A stretch of 64,000 nt of DNA from VRUE01 sp963748075. GTDB taxonomy: Bacteria > Actinomycetota > Thermoleophilia > Solirubrobacterales > 70-9. Below, piece by piece: positions 23,360-32,580 of the stretch (within the stretch, counting starts at the first letter, position 1; every line of letters starts with the position of its first letter). A program made the position numbers and the translations under genes. The notes below the pieces were generated by a model. That model was not told the origin of the DNA and searched no databases. It saw only the letters and a list, made by a program, of their open reading frames with translations. The DNA lies in NCBI GenBank assembly GCA_963748075.1, contig CAVVHQ010000029.1, forward strand, positions 124,001-188,000, written 5' to 3'.

Positions 23360-25810
23360 TTACCCGATCGCCGCGGGCTGTCGATTCGCCCGCCGGTCGA
23401 GCAGCGCGTAGGTCCACAGCTTGACCTGGTCGAGCAGCAGCATCCAGGCGATCGCGTATCCCCAGGCAAAGCCGACCAGGCCCCACTCGAGCGGCTTCAT
23501 CAGCGCCCCCTCGATAGCGATCAGGGTGGCGACGATCTGGGTGCCGACCACCGCGATCAGCAGGATCGAGGCGGGGCGATGCGACCACAGCCGCCCGCGG
23601 GTGCGGGCGACGAACAGGGTCAGGTGGCCGGCCACCGAGAGCTTCAGGTACATCAGGGTGCGCAGCTCCGCGTCGGAGAGGCCGAGCGGCACGTGACCCA
23701 CCCAGAGCAGCACGAAGGAGGAGACCACGCCAGCCAGGCCGAGCACCGTGGCGATCGTCAGCACCTCGCGCAGGTCCCAGCGCTCCGGGCGCGGCGACGG
23801 TCGCACGCGGTCGTAGGCGATCGTCAGGATCGCCGCGTCGTTGAGGATCGCCAGCAGGACGATCTGGATCGGGGTGACCGGGAAGAAGTCGAAGACGACG
23901 ATCGCCACGGTGGCGAAGAGGACGATGCGAATCGTCTCGGTGATCCGGTAGATCGCGTAGTTGGTCATCCGCCGGAACACCTCGCGGGCCCGGTGGATCG
24001 CCTCGACGATCACCGAGAGGCCGGCCGAGAGCAGCACGATGTCGGCCGCCGCCCGCGCCGCGTCGGTGGCGCCGGAGACGGCGATCCCGGCGTCGGCACG
24101 GGCGAGCGCGGGAGCGTCGTTGACCCCGTCGCCGGTCATCCCGACGATGTGGCCGCGGGCCTGCAGAGCCTTGACGATCCGGTGCTTGTCCTCGGGGACG
24201 ACCTGGGCGAAGCCGTCGGCTCCCTCGACCCGGCTCGCCAGCTCGTTCCCTTCGAGCCGCTCGATCGCGCTCGACTCCAGCACCTCCTCTCCCATCCCCA
24301 CCTCGCGGGCGATCTCGCGGGCGATCTCCACCCGGTCGCCGGTCACCATCTTCACCGAGATCCCGAGGTCGCGCGCCTGCTCCAGGGTGGGCCGCGAGTC
24401 CTCGCGCGGCGGGTCGGCGATCGCCAGCACCCCGGTCAGCCGCCAGTCGCCGTCGTCGGCGCGGGCCACGGCCAGCGCCCGCTGCCCCTTGCTGGCGAAG
24501 TCGGCAGTCGCGGTTGCCACGAGATCGGCGCCCGGAGCCGAGCCGCCCGCCAGGTCGAGGATCACCTGCACGGCGCCCTTCGCCACCCGGAAGGTGGCGC
24601 CGCCGGACTCCCTGATCCGCGCCTCGGCCCGCTTGCGGTCGGCGTCGAAGGGCTCCAGCTCGAGCACCTCGCACCCATCCGGCCGCCTGCCCAGCTCGGC
24701 GAGGATCGCCGCGTCGATCGGGTCCTGGCCGTCGGGCTCCGCGGTCAGCGCCGCCTCGCGCAGCACCTGCTCGCGGTCGGCGCCTTCCGCCACCGTCGCG
24801 ACCTCGGCGATCGCCAGCTCGTTGCGGGTGATCGTCCCGGTCTTGTCGGCGCAGAGCACGTCGACCCCCGACATCTCCTCGACTGCCGGCAGGTGGCTGA
24901 CCACCGCCTCTTGCCTGGCCAGCGAGCGGGCCCCGACCGCCATCGTCACCGAGAGCACCGCCGGCAGGGCGACCGGGATCGAGGCGATCGTCACCACCAA
25001 GGCGAACTCGAGCGTCGTCGCCGCGTCGTCGCCGCGCAGCAGCGAGACGACGACGATCGCCCCGACCAGCGCCAGGGCGATCGCGATCAGGTACCTGCCG
25101 ATCGCGAACACCGCTGCCTGGAAGTGGCTCTGCGGCCCGCGTTCCCCGGTCAGCTCCGCGGTGCGGCCGAACTCCGTCGCCTCGCCGGTGGCGAGCACGC
25201 GGATGCTCGGAGCGCCCCGCGAGACCACCGTTCCCGAGTAGACGTCGTCGCCGGCGCCCTTGGCCACCGGCAGCGACTCGCCCGTCAGCAACGACTCGTC
25301 GGCTTCGGCGAACCCCGCCGCGATTCGCCCGTCGGCGGAAATCACGTCGCCGCGCTCGACCGCGATCAGGTCGCCGGGAACGATCCGCTCAGCCCGCACG
25401 ACCCGCCACTCGCCGTCGCGCCTGACGCGCGCCCGTTTGGCGAGCCGCTCCTTCAGCGCCGCGATCGCGTTGGCCGCCTGGTGCTCCTCCCAGAAGCCGA
25501 CCAGCCCGTTGAGCAGCAGCAGCGCCAGGATGATCCCGAAGTCGCCCCAGCGCGCGGTGAGGGCCGTGAGCACCAGGGCGACCTCGATCATCCAGGGGAT
25601 CGGCGCCCAGAAGTGGGAGAGCAGCTCGAGCACGACGCTGCGCTCCTTTTCCTCGATCGCGTTCGGCCCGTAGCGCCCCAGCCGCGCCGCCGCAGCCGCG
25701 CCGCTCAGCCCCTCCGCGGCGGCAAGCCGCTCGTCGGCCTGGCGGTCCTCCTGGCGGCGCTGGTCCCGGACTCCGGGGCCCGAGACGGTCTCCTTGCGAC
25801 CGGCAGCCAT
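23360..25810 (-). CDS. Proton-pumping P-type (P3A) ATPase, copy 2
   Basis: An intact 816-residue pump that exports H+ at the cost of ATP. The actuator loop TGES lies in LLTGESLPVAKG, the phosphorylated Asp in CADKTGTITRNEL, the hinge in TGDGVNDAPALARADAGIAV, and the fourth helix contains IPVALPAVLSVTMAVGA. About ten helices are visible. Start at ATG 25810 (MAAGRKETVSG), since the same residues start copy 1; the upstream extension overlaps nothing conserved. Lying beside a cation ATPase and trehalose synthase, it may serve acid or osmotic stress. Confidence 0.92.
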   Translation of the reverse strand: MAAGRKETVSGPGVRDQRRQEDRQADERLAAAEGLSGAAAAARLGRYGPNAIEEKERSVVLELLSHFWAPIPWMIEVALVLTALTARWGDFGIILALLLLNGLVGFWEEHQAANAIAALKERLAKRARVRRDGEWRVVRAERIVPGDLIAVERGDVISADGRIAAGFAEADESLLTGESLPVAKGAGDDVYSGTVVSRGAPSIRVLATGEATEFGRTAELTGERGPQSHFQAAVFAIGRYLIAIALALVGAIVVVSLLRGDDAATTLEFALVVTIASIPVALPAVLSVTMAVGARSLARQEAVVSHLPAVEEMSGVDVLCADKTGTITRNELAIAEVATVAEGADREQVLREAALTAEPDGQDPIDAAILAELGRRPDGCEVLELEPFDADRKRAEARIRESGGATFRVAKGAVQVILDLAGGSAPGADLVATATADFASKGQRALAVARADDGDWRLTGVLAIADPPREDSRPTLEQARDLGISVKMVTGDRVEIAREIAREVGMGEEVLESSAIERLEGNELASRVEGADGFAQVVPEDKHRIVKALQARGHIVGMTGDGVNDAPALARADAGIAVSGATDAARAAADIVLLSAGLSVIVEAIHRAREVFRRMTNYAIYRITETIRIVLFATVAIVVFDFFPVTPIQIVLLAILNDAAILTIAYDRVRPSPRPERWDLREVLTIATVLGLAGVVSSFVLLWVGHVPLGLSDAELRTLMYLKLSVAGHLTLFVARTRGRLWSHRPASILLIAVVGTQIVATLIAIEGALMKPLEWGLVGFAWGYAIAWMLLLDQVKLWTYALLDRRANRQPAAIG

Positions 25811-25879
25811 CTCCAAAGCTCTACCCGAATGCCCCCGCCGGCGCGCGCCGGCGGACGGCTGCCAGGGCCCGTCGGCCAC

Positions 25880-28540
25880 TCAACGGATCGAGGCAGGTCG
25901 GCGCAGCAGCTTGTGCAGCTCGGCCGCAATGGCGACGCTCAGCGCCACGGCAAGGATCTCGGCCCAGGTCCACAGGTCGAGCGGCTCGACCCGCAGCGCC
26001 GCCTGGGTCGGTGGGAGGTAGAGAGCGGCGGCGTGGATCGCCAGCGCTGCCGCGCTGCCGACGAACAGCAGGCGGTTCGAGAGGGGGCTCTTGGCGAACA
26101 GCGAGCGCTGCTCGGAACGGCAGTTGCCGACGTGGACCACCTGGAAGACCACCATCGCGGTCAGGGCGACCGAGCGGGCCTCCTCCAGGGAGGTGCCCGC
26201 CCCCCGCTCGAGCAGGAAGAGGAGCAGCGTCCCCGCCGCCATCACCGCGCCGACGATCAGGGTCCGCTCCCAGAGCAGGCGCGAGACGACCCCCTCCCCG
26301 CGCGGGCGCGGTGGCCTGCGACGTACCTCCTCCTCCCCCGGCTCGAAGGCGAGCGCCACGTCCTCGATTCCGTTCGTGACCAGGTTGAGCCAGAGAAGCT
26401 GGGCCGGCAGAAACGGCAGCGGGAAGCGAAAGAGCAGGCTGGCCAGCACGGCAAGCACCTCCGCCGCGCCAGAGGAGATCAGGAAGAAGGTCGTGTTGCG
26501 CACGTTCTGGAAGGCGACGCGTCCCTCCTCCACCGCGGCGAACACGGTGGCGAAGTCGTCATCGACGATCACCATGTCGGCGGCCTCCTTGGCGACGTCG
26601 GTGCCCGAACGCCCCATAGCCGCGCCGATGTCGGCGGCCTTCAGCGCCGGGGCGTCGTTGACCCCGTCGCCGGTGACCGCGGCGACCTCTCCCCGCTCGC
26701 GCAGCGCCTCGACGATCCGCAGCTTATGCTGCGGCGAGACCCGCGCGTAGACCGGCACCTTCCCGACCAGGCGTCGCAGCTCGTCCCCGCCGACCGCGTC
26801 CAGCTCGACCCCGCTCAGCGCCCGCGAGGCCTCGTCGGCGATCCCCAGCTCTCGGGCTATCGCCAGCGCCGTGACGACGTGGTCGCCGGTGACCATCACG
26901 ACCCGGATCCCGGCCTCGCGGCAGCGGCGCACCGCCGCCCTCGCCCCCTCGCGCGGCGGGTCCATCATCGCCTCGAGACCGAGGAAGGTGAGTCCGTCGA
27001 GGTGCTCGTGCAGCGAGGCCTCGCCGGGTTCCTTCAGCTCGCCGAAGGCGAGGCCGATGACGCGCAGGCCGGCCGCCGCCATCTCCTCCGCCTCGCGCAG
27101 CGGCGCCTCCGGGTCCAGCTCGGCAAGCCCCGCCGCTTTCGCGCACATCGTCACCACCCGCTCCGGCGCGCCCTTGACGAAGACCACGTCGCGGTCGCCG
27201 TGGCGGTGGAAGCTGGCCGCGAAGCGGCGCGAGGGGTCGAAGGGAATCTCGCCCCAGCGCGGGATCTCCTCCTCCAGCTCGTCGCGGAACATCCCGGCCT
27301 TGGCCGCGGCGACGAGCAGGCCGACCTCGGTCGGGTCGCCACTCACCTCGAACTCGCCGTCCCCGAGCACCACGGAGCCTTCGTTGCACAACGTCCCCGC
27401 GAGCAGGGTCAGGGCGAGCGGGGAGCCCTTACGCGGAGCGACAGGCTCCCCGTCGCGACGGATCTCGCCGGCGGCGCTGTAGCCGCTGCCGGTCAGCTCG
27501 AAGCGCTCGCCGGCGGCGAGGATGCGCTCGACCGTCATCCGGTTCTGGGTCAGCGTCCCGGTCTTGTCGGAGGCGATCACCGTGCAGCTCCCGAGCGTCT
27601 CGACCGCCGGCAGCCGCCGCACGATCGCCCGCCGCGCCGCCATCCGGCGCACGCTGATCGCCAGCGCCACGGTAAGCACGATCGCCAGGCCCTCGGGAAT
27701 CGCCGAGACCGCGAGGGCGACCACGGCGAAGAGGAGTTCGCCGAGATCCTCGCCCGCCAGCGCCCCCAGGCCGAGCCCCACAAGACCGACGATCAGCACC
27801 GCGAGGCCGATGATCCGCGCCAGCCGGGAGATCCGCTGCTGGAGCGGCGTCTCGACCCGCCCGATCGCCTCCAGACTGCCGGCGATCCTGCCCAGCTCGG
27901 TCTCGGCCCCGGTGTCGACGACGACTGCGCGGGCGCGGCCCAGGGTGACCGCCGAGCCCATGTACAGCATGTTGACCCGCTCGGGCAGCGGCGTTGCGGG
28001 CGGCAGCGGGGCGCTCTGCTTGGCGACCGTCTCCGACTCGCCGGTCAGGTGGGATTCGTCCACCTCCAACCCGACCTCCTGCAGGATGCGGCAGTCGGCC
28101 GGGACCCTGGAGCCGGACTCGACCAGGACCACGTCGCCGGGCACCAGCTCGCGGACGTCGACCTGGCGCTCGCGGCGGTCGCGCAGCGCCCTCCCCCTGG
28201 CGCTGGCCAGGCGTCGCAGCGCCGCCATCGAGCGCTCGGCTCGGTGCTCCTGCAGGAAGCCGACCGTCGCGTTGAGCGCCAGCACCGCGCCGATCACGGC
28301 CGCGTCGAGGTACTCGCCGAGGGCGATCGTCACCACCCCGGCCGCCATCAGGATGTAGATCAGCGGGCTGCGGAACTGGCGCAGCGCGATCGCGGCGCCG
28401 CTCGTCGCGCCCTCCTCGGGCAGCTCGTTGGGCCCGTGCAAGCGCAGCCTCCGCTCCGCCTCGGCCTGCGCCAGCCCATGCTCGCCGCCGTCGAGCCCGG
28501 CCAGGACCGCGGCGCCGGACTCCGTCCAGGGCTCGCTCAC
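25880..28540 (-). CDS. Cation-transporting P2-type ATPase (Ca2+-ATPase-like)
   Basis: An 886-residue pump. It has TGES (SHLTGESETVAKQ), phosphorylation motif SDKTGTLTQNRMT, TGDGVNDAPALKAADIGAAM and the fourth-helix sequence VSAIPEGLAIVLTVALAI. The Pro-Glu-Gly-Leu pattern is that of P2A/P2B Ca2+- or Na+-pumps. The fifth/sixth helix region shows LLWLNLVTNGIEDVALAFEP, where Asn and Asp would coordinate the cation. Start GTG 28540 overlaps the TreT stop (GTGA). The exact ion (Ca2+, Na+, Mg2+) is not decided by sequence. Confidence 0.9.
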   Translation of the reverse strand: MSEPWTESGAAVLAGLDGGEHGLAQAEAERRLRLHGPNELPEEGATSGAAIALRQFRSPLIYILMAAGVVTIALGEYLDAAVIGAVLALNATVGFLQEHRAERSMAALRRLASARGRALRDRRERQVDVRELVPGDVVLVESGSRVPADCRILQEVGLEVDESHLTGESETVAKQSAPLPPATPLPERVNMLYMGSAVTLGRARAVVVDTGAETELGRIAGSLEAIGRVETPLQQRISRLARIIGLAVLIVGLVGLGLGALAGEDLGELLFAVVALAVSAIPEGLAIVLTVALAISVRRMAARRAIVRRLPAVETLGSCTVIASDKTGTLTQNRMTVERILAAGERFELTGSGYSAAGEIRRDGEPVAPRKGSPLALTLLAGTLCNEGSVVLGDGEFEVSGDPTEVGLLVAAAKAGMFRDELEEEIPRWGEIPFDPSRRFAASFHRHGDRDVVFVKGAPERVVTMCAKAAGLAELDPEAPLREAEEMAAAGLRVIGLAFGELKEPGEASLHEHLDGLTFLGLEAMMDPPREGARAAVRRCREAGIRVVMVTGDHVVTALAIARELGIADEASRALSGVELDAVGGDELRRLVGKVPVYARVSPQHKLRIVEALRERGEVAAVTGDGVNDAPALKAADIGAAMGRSGTDVAKEAADMVIVDDDFATVFAAVEEGRVAFQNVRNTTFFLISSGAAEVLAVLASLLFRFPLPFLPAQLLWLNLVTNGIEDVALAFEPGEEEVRRRPPRPRGEGVVSRLLWERTLIVGAVMAAGTLLLFLLERGAGTSLEEARSVALTAMVVFQVVHVGNCRSEQRSLFAKSPLSNRLLFVGSAAALAIHAAALYLPPTQAALRVEPLDLWTWAEILAVALSVAIAAELHKLLRRPASIR

Positions 28541-29814
28541 GCGACGAGGTCCGACAGCACCGCGAGGTGGTCGCGGAGCAGTCGCGGCAGCAGGAACCGC
28601 GCGCCCACCGCCTCCGCTCCCGCCGCCCCGATCTCCTCGGCCCGCACGGGGTCTTCCAGCAGCTCGGTCGTGCGGTCGGCGAACTCCTCCACCGACTCGG
28701 CGAGATAGCCGCCGACCCCGTCCCGAAGCTGCTCGGGGATGCCGCCCGCCCGGCCCGCCACCATCGCGGTGCCCTTCCAGAGCGTCTCGGAGACGACCAG
28801 CCCGAACCCCTCGCGGATGCTCTTCTGGATCGCCACGTCGGCGACGAGCTGAAAGGCGTTCACCTCGTGGCTGGCGACGCCCATCTGGTTGGTGAACAGC
28901 AGACAGGCCGGCTCGCCGGCGGTCTCCCTCTCGATCTCCTCGTAGATGCGCCAGCCCTCGGGGTCGTCGGTGGCCATCGCGCCGACCAGGGCGAGCTGCA
29001 GGGCGGGGAACGTCTCGCGCACCCGGCGCCAGACCTCGACCACCCCGAACGGGTCCTTCCAGGGGTCGAAGCGCGAGACCTGAAGCAGTAGGGGCCGTGC
29101 CAGATCGACGCCCAGCGCCGCCACCGTCTGCCGCGCCAGGTAGTCGGGAAGCCGCTGGTTCTTCGAGGTGATCGGGTCGATCGCCGGCAGCAGCAGCGAG
29201 GTCGGGGCCTCGAGATCGGGGGGGACGAAGGAGCGCAGGGTGAAGGCGGCGCGGTCGTGCAGCTCCACGTAGGGGCGGAGGAACTCCCAGATCGGCCGGT
29301 GCGGCGCCGAGGAGTCGACGTGGCAGCGCCACACCCAGCGCTCGGCGAGGTCGGGCGCGAAGCTGCGCACCGCCGCCGGCTGGGGGTCGTGCACGACGAT
29401 CGCGTCCCAGCCCCCCTCCAGCGCCCTGGCGTTCTCCTCGTTATGGCGCAGGTACTCCTCGCGCTGGGCATCGCTCAGCTCGACTTCCATCCCCTGCAGT
29501 CCGTTGTGGATTCGCTTGGTCACCTCGAAGAAGCGCAGGTCGCCGGCGATCACCCGCCACTCCGCCTCGATCCCGAGGTCCCGCTCCAGCGGCACGAGCG
29601 AGGAGAGCAGCTCGGCGACGCCGCCGCCGGTGGCGGTGGCGCTCAGCTCCAGCACGCGTCTGCCACGCAGCGCCTCGGCGAGCTCGCGCACCTCGGCGAC
29701 CAGCTCGTCGCCGACCACCTCGCGATAGCCCTCCAGGGCGCTGCGCTTCAAGCTGACCCGCCGCGGGCTGGCGCTCGAGGCGTCCGCTTGCGTCACGCTG
29801 GGCGGGTCCTCCAT
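28537..29814 (-). CDS. treT: Trehalose synthase TreT (glycosyltransferase family 4)
   Basis: A 425-residue nucleotide-sugar-dependent enzyme that joins NDP-glucose and glucose to make trehalose, a stress solute. Visible motifs: VLELSATATGGGVAELLSSL, KRIHNGLQGMEVELS, RCHVDSSAPHRPIWEFLRPY, LLQVSRFDPWKDPFGVVEVW, and the donor-binding EGFGLVVSETLWKGTAMVAG. Length and motif order match TreT rather than OtsA. I start at ATG 29814 (MEDPPSVTQ); an ATG 14 codons upstream adds an unconserved Arg/Gly-rich stretch. Coupled to the cation ATPase gene downstream. Confidence 0.88.
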   Translation of the reverse strand: MEDPPSVTQADASSASPRRVSLKRSALEGYREVVGDELVAEVRELAEALRGRRVLELSATATGGGVAELLSSLVPLERDLGIEAEWRVIAGDLRFFEVTKRIHNGLQGMEVELSDAQREEYLRHNEENARALEGGWDAIVVHDPQPAAVRSFAPDLAERWVWRCHVDSSAPHRPIWEFLRPYVELHDRAAFTLRSFVPPDLEAPTSLLLPAIDPITSKNQRLPDYLARQTVAALGVDLARPLLLQVSRFDPWKDPFGVVEVWRRVRETFPALQLALVGAMATDDPEGWRIYEEIERETAGEPACLLFTNQMGVASHEVNAFQLVADVAIQKSIREGFGLVVSETLWKGTAMVAGRAGGIPEQLRDGVGGYLAESVEEFADRTTELLEDPVRAEEIGAAGAEAVGARFLLPRLLRDHLAVLSDLVA

Positions 29815-29889
29815 GCCCCGCAGTCTGCCGAACCCGCCTCGTCGGAGACCGGCCAAGCTGGACCCCGGCCCGAACGGCGCGGACGGTCC

Positions 29890-30756
29890 TCAGCCGTCGG
29901 GCCCCAGCGCCGCGCGCAGCGCCTCGAGGAACGCCCCGGGGCGGTCGCGAGGCGGGTCGTCCGCGCAGTCGTCGATCACCTGCAGCGGCCAGCCATAGCG
30001 GCTGCTCGCCCGCTCGGCGATCCGCAGCCGATTGGCGCGGTCCTGACGGCCCCAGATCAGCGTCGTGGGTACGGCGATCCGCGCCAGGTCCTCGGCCGGG
30101 ATTCGCGGGATGCCCAGCTCGCGCATCATCCGCCCGGCGACCTTCGCCCCCGGCCCGCGGGCGCTCTCGAGGTTGTAGGCGACGAACGGCTCCCAGCGCT
30201 CGCCCATCTGCTCGCGAAGCGCGTCGAGGTCGTAGGAGCACTGCCGCATGAACCGGTCGTAGCTGCGCTCGCTCGGCCTCGCCAGGAAGCCGGCCATCGT
30301 CACGGCGAAGCGCGGGGCGGGACGGAACCGGCCGAGGCCAAGGCTGTCGACCAGCACGAGGCGACTGAGCAGCTCGCCCCGCTCGATCGCGAAGCGCGCC
30401 GCGATCGCGCCGCCCAGCACGTGCCCGACCAGACTCGGCGGCGAGTCGCAGGCCGCCTCGATCAGCTCTCCCAGCCAGGCCAGCATGCGCTCGGCGTCCA
30501 GCGGCCCGTCGTGCAGCTCCGATTCGCCGTGCGCGGGCAGGTCGGGGGCGATCACGCGGTGCGTCGCGACCAGGTCCGGAAGGATCCGCAGCCATTTGAC
30601 GGCGGACTCGCCCGGGCCGTGCAGGAGGATGAGCGGCGGGCCCTCGCCGCCCTCCAGCACCGCGGTCGAGACGCCGGCCAGGTCCAGCCGCCGTTCGGCG
30701 ACCGGGATGCCGGCGAGCAGGTGCTCGCGGGGATCGACGGAGGTTCCGGTAGCCAT
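29890..30756 (-). CDS. Alpha/beta-hydrolase-fold protein lacking the catalytic Ser and His
   Basis: A 288-residue alpha/beta-hydrolase-fold protein. The oxyanion strand PLILLHGPGESAVKW, the strand VIAPDLPAHGES, and the acid-bearing PTTLIWGRQDRANR are conserved. The nucleophile elbow reads GHVLGG, so Val113 takes the place of the Ser in GHSLGG, and the usual His near the C-terminus is replaced in CADDPPRDRPGAF. It should not work as a normal serine hydrolase and may be a binding protein or use other chemistry. Start at ATG 30756. It lies 75 bp upstream of treT on the same strand. Confidence 0.82.
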   Translation of the reverse strand: MATGTSVDPREHLLAGIPVAERRLDLAGVSTAVLEGGEGPPLILLHGPGESAVKWLRILPDLVATHRVIAPDLPAHGESELHDGPLDAERMLAWLGELIEAACDSPPSLVGHVLGGAIAARFAIERGELLSRLVLVDSLGLGRFRPAPRFAVTMAGFLARPSERSYDRFMRQCSYDLDALREQMGERWEPFVAYNLESARGPGAKVAGRMMRELGIPRIPAEDLARIAVPTTLIWGRQDRANRLRIAERASSRYGWPLQVIDDCADDPPRDRPGAFLEALRAALGPDG

Positions 30757-30853
30757 CGAGACGAAGGTAGCCGCGCGCGAGCGCCCCGCGCATCGCCTGG
30801 ATTCACCAACCTCGCGGCGCCGCGCAGTGGTCATCTCTGACCACGCGGCCAGC

Positions 30854-32493
30854 TCAGGCCAGATCGTGCTCGAAGGCGAAGGCGCCGGCCGCGGTGCGCG
30901 AGGAGACGCCGAGCTTGGCGAAGATGTTCTGCAGGTGGCGAGCGACGGTGTGCTCGCTGATCGTCAGCGTCGCGGCGATCTCGCGGTTGCTCTTCCCGGC
31001 GGCGACCAGGCGCAGCACCTCGACCTCGCGCGGGCTCAGCCCGTGACGGTCGGCGGGCGCGCCCTCTTCGAGCAGCGACGCGATCCGGGCGAGATCCGGC
31101 GCCGCCCGCAGCTCCGCGAAGGCGGCGCGGGCCGCCTCCAGCTCCAGCCGCGCCGCGTCGAGGTCACCGAGCGCCCAACAGGCGCGTCCGACCAGCTCGC
31201 GCGCCCGCGCCGCTTCGTAGGGCGCCTCCTGGTCCTGCCACGCCTGCGCGGCACGACGCAGCGCGGCGAGGGCGGCGCGTGGATCGCCGCCGGCCAGCTC
31301 CACCGCGCCCCGAGCCCGGGCCGCCATCGCCCCCAGCGCCGCGCTGTCGAGGTCCCGGGCGAGGCGCTCCAGCTCCGCGCCGGCTTCGCGCGCCGCCTCA
31401 TGCTCGCCGACCGCGAGCATGATCTCCACGCAGGCGGGCAGCTGCGCGGCGCGGCGACCGGGCTCCGCGCTCTCCTCCACGACTCGGCGGATCGACGCCG
31501 CCGCGACGGCGGCGTCGCCCTGCGCGAGGCGCAGCAGAGCCAGGCCCGGCTGCGGCTCGCGCCCGTGGCGGCTCGCCTCCCGGTAGGCCTGCTCGGCCGC
31601 CTCGGCGTCCCCCCGCAACCGGTGCAGCTCCCCCTGCCGGTAGCAGGCCTCGCCGGCCGCCCAGCGGTTCTCGCCTTGCAGGCAGCGCTGGGCGGCGCGG
31701 CGCGCCTCCTCCAGGGCGTCGCCCCAGGCTCCCTGCAACTGCATGATCTCGGCGCGATGGATCAGGCAGCGCCCCGTGAAGGCGACCATCTCCGGCTGCT
31801 CGTCGCACCAGCTCGAGAGGACCGCGGTCCACTCGCGGCCGCGGCGCAGGTCGTGAGCGTCCTCGCAGGCGAGGATCACGCCGCAGTAGACGATCCCGGT
31901 GACGATCGGCGACAGCTCGCCGGCGCTGGCAGCCACCATCGCCTCGTCGAGCAGCGCCAGGCCCTCCTTGACCCGCCCCTGGCGGATCAGGACGTGCCCC
32001 TGCTCGTGTCCGGCGAGCGCGAACAGGTCCGCGTCGCCGAAGCGCTCGCCGGTCGCGGTCGCCTCGGCGACCGCGGCGCCGGCCGCCTCCAGGTCGCCGC
32101 GCGCCTCGTGCTCGAAGGCGCGGGGCAGCAGCAGGTAACCGCGCTCCACGCAGTCGCCGTCCGCCCTGTCGAGCAGCCGTTGGGCCCGCGCCAGCCAACC
32201 GCCGGCCGGCCCGGTCTCGCCGCGGCGGGCGAGGTTGACGCCGACCCAGAAGGCGCTGCGAAGCGCGGCCCGGTCGTCACCTCCGTCCAGGTGGGCGCGG
32301 TAGGCGCGCCCCAGGACCTCCAGGTACTCGTTCTCGCGCCCGGTCATGTAGGCGGCGGTGGCGAGCAGCTCCAGGTCCCCCCCGCGAGGGGCTCGGCCCG
32401 GTCGGCGCGGGAGAGCGCCTCGTAGGCCTCCGCCCACGCCTGCGCCGCGTAGCGCTCGCGACCGCGCTCCAGGGGCTCGACGGGATCCGCCAC
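30854..32493 (-). pseudogene. LuxR-family regulator with TPR-like sensor, frame break in a C/G run
   Basis: About 546 residues. The C-terminus is a LuxR/GerE helix-turn-helix: GLSPREVEVLRLVAAGKSNR, then EIAATLTISEHTVARHLQNI. The rest is a TPR-like helical array (for example GDLEAAGAAVAEATATGERF and EACYRQGELHRLRGDAEAAE). The N-terminus VADPVEPLERGRERYAAQAW from GTG 32493 is in a different frame from DLELLATAAYMTGRENEY; the switch is at a run of seven C's (32377-32383), where eight would restore one frame. This is the classic place for a homopolymer sequencing error, so the gene may be intact in the cell. It lies upstream of the hydrolase gene on the same strand. Confidence 0.82.
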
Positions 32494-32580
32494 CGTGGCC
32501 CAGTATCGCGAAAGCGAGGGGCGGTCTCCGCCACGGAGCGCGGGGCGATGGACAGAGGTTCGGGAGCGGGCGTGGGCCGG

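Noticed and set aside
23579..28708. Very long plus-strand open frame opposite three P-type ATPases
   Set aside because: Composition is dominated by Arg, Asp, Gly, His and Gln with no domain; all P-type motifs are on the minus strand.
32377..32383. Programmed frameshifting at the seven-C run of the LuxR gene
   Set aside because: No stimulatory structure or conserved slip motif is evident, and unrelated genes in the window show similar one-base breaks.
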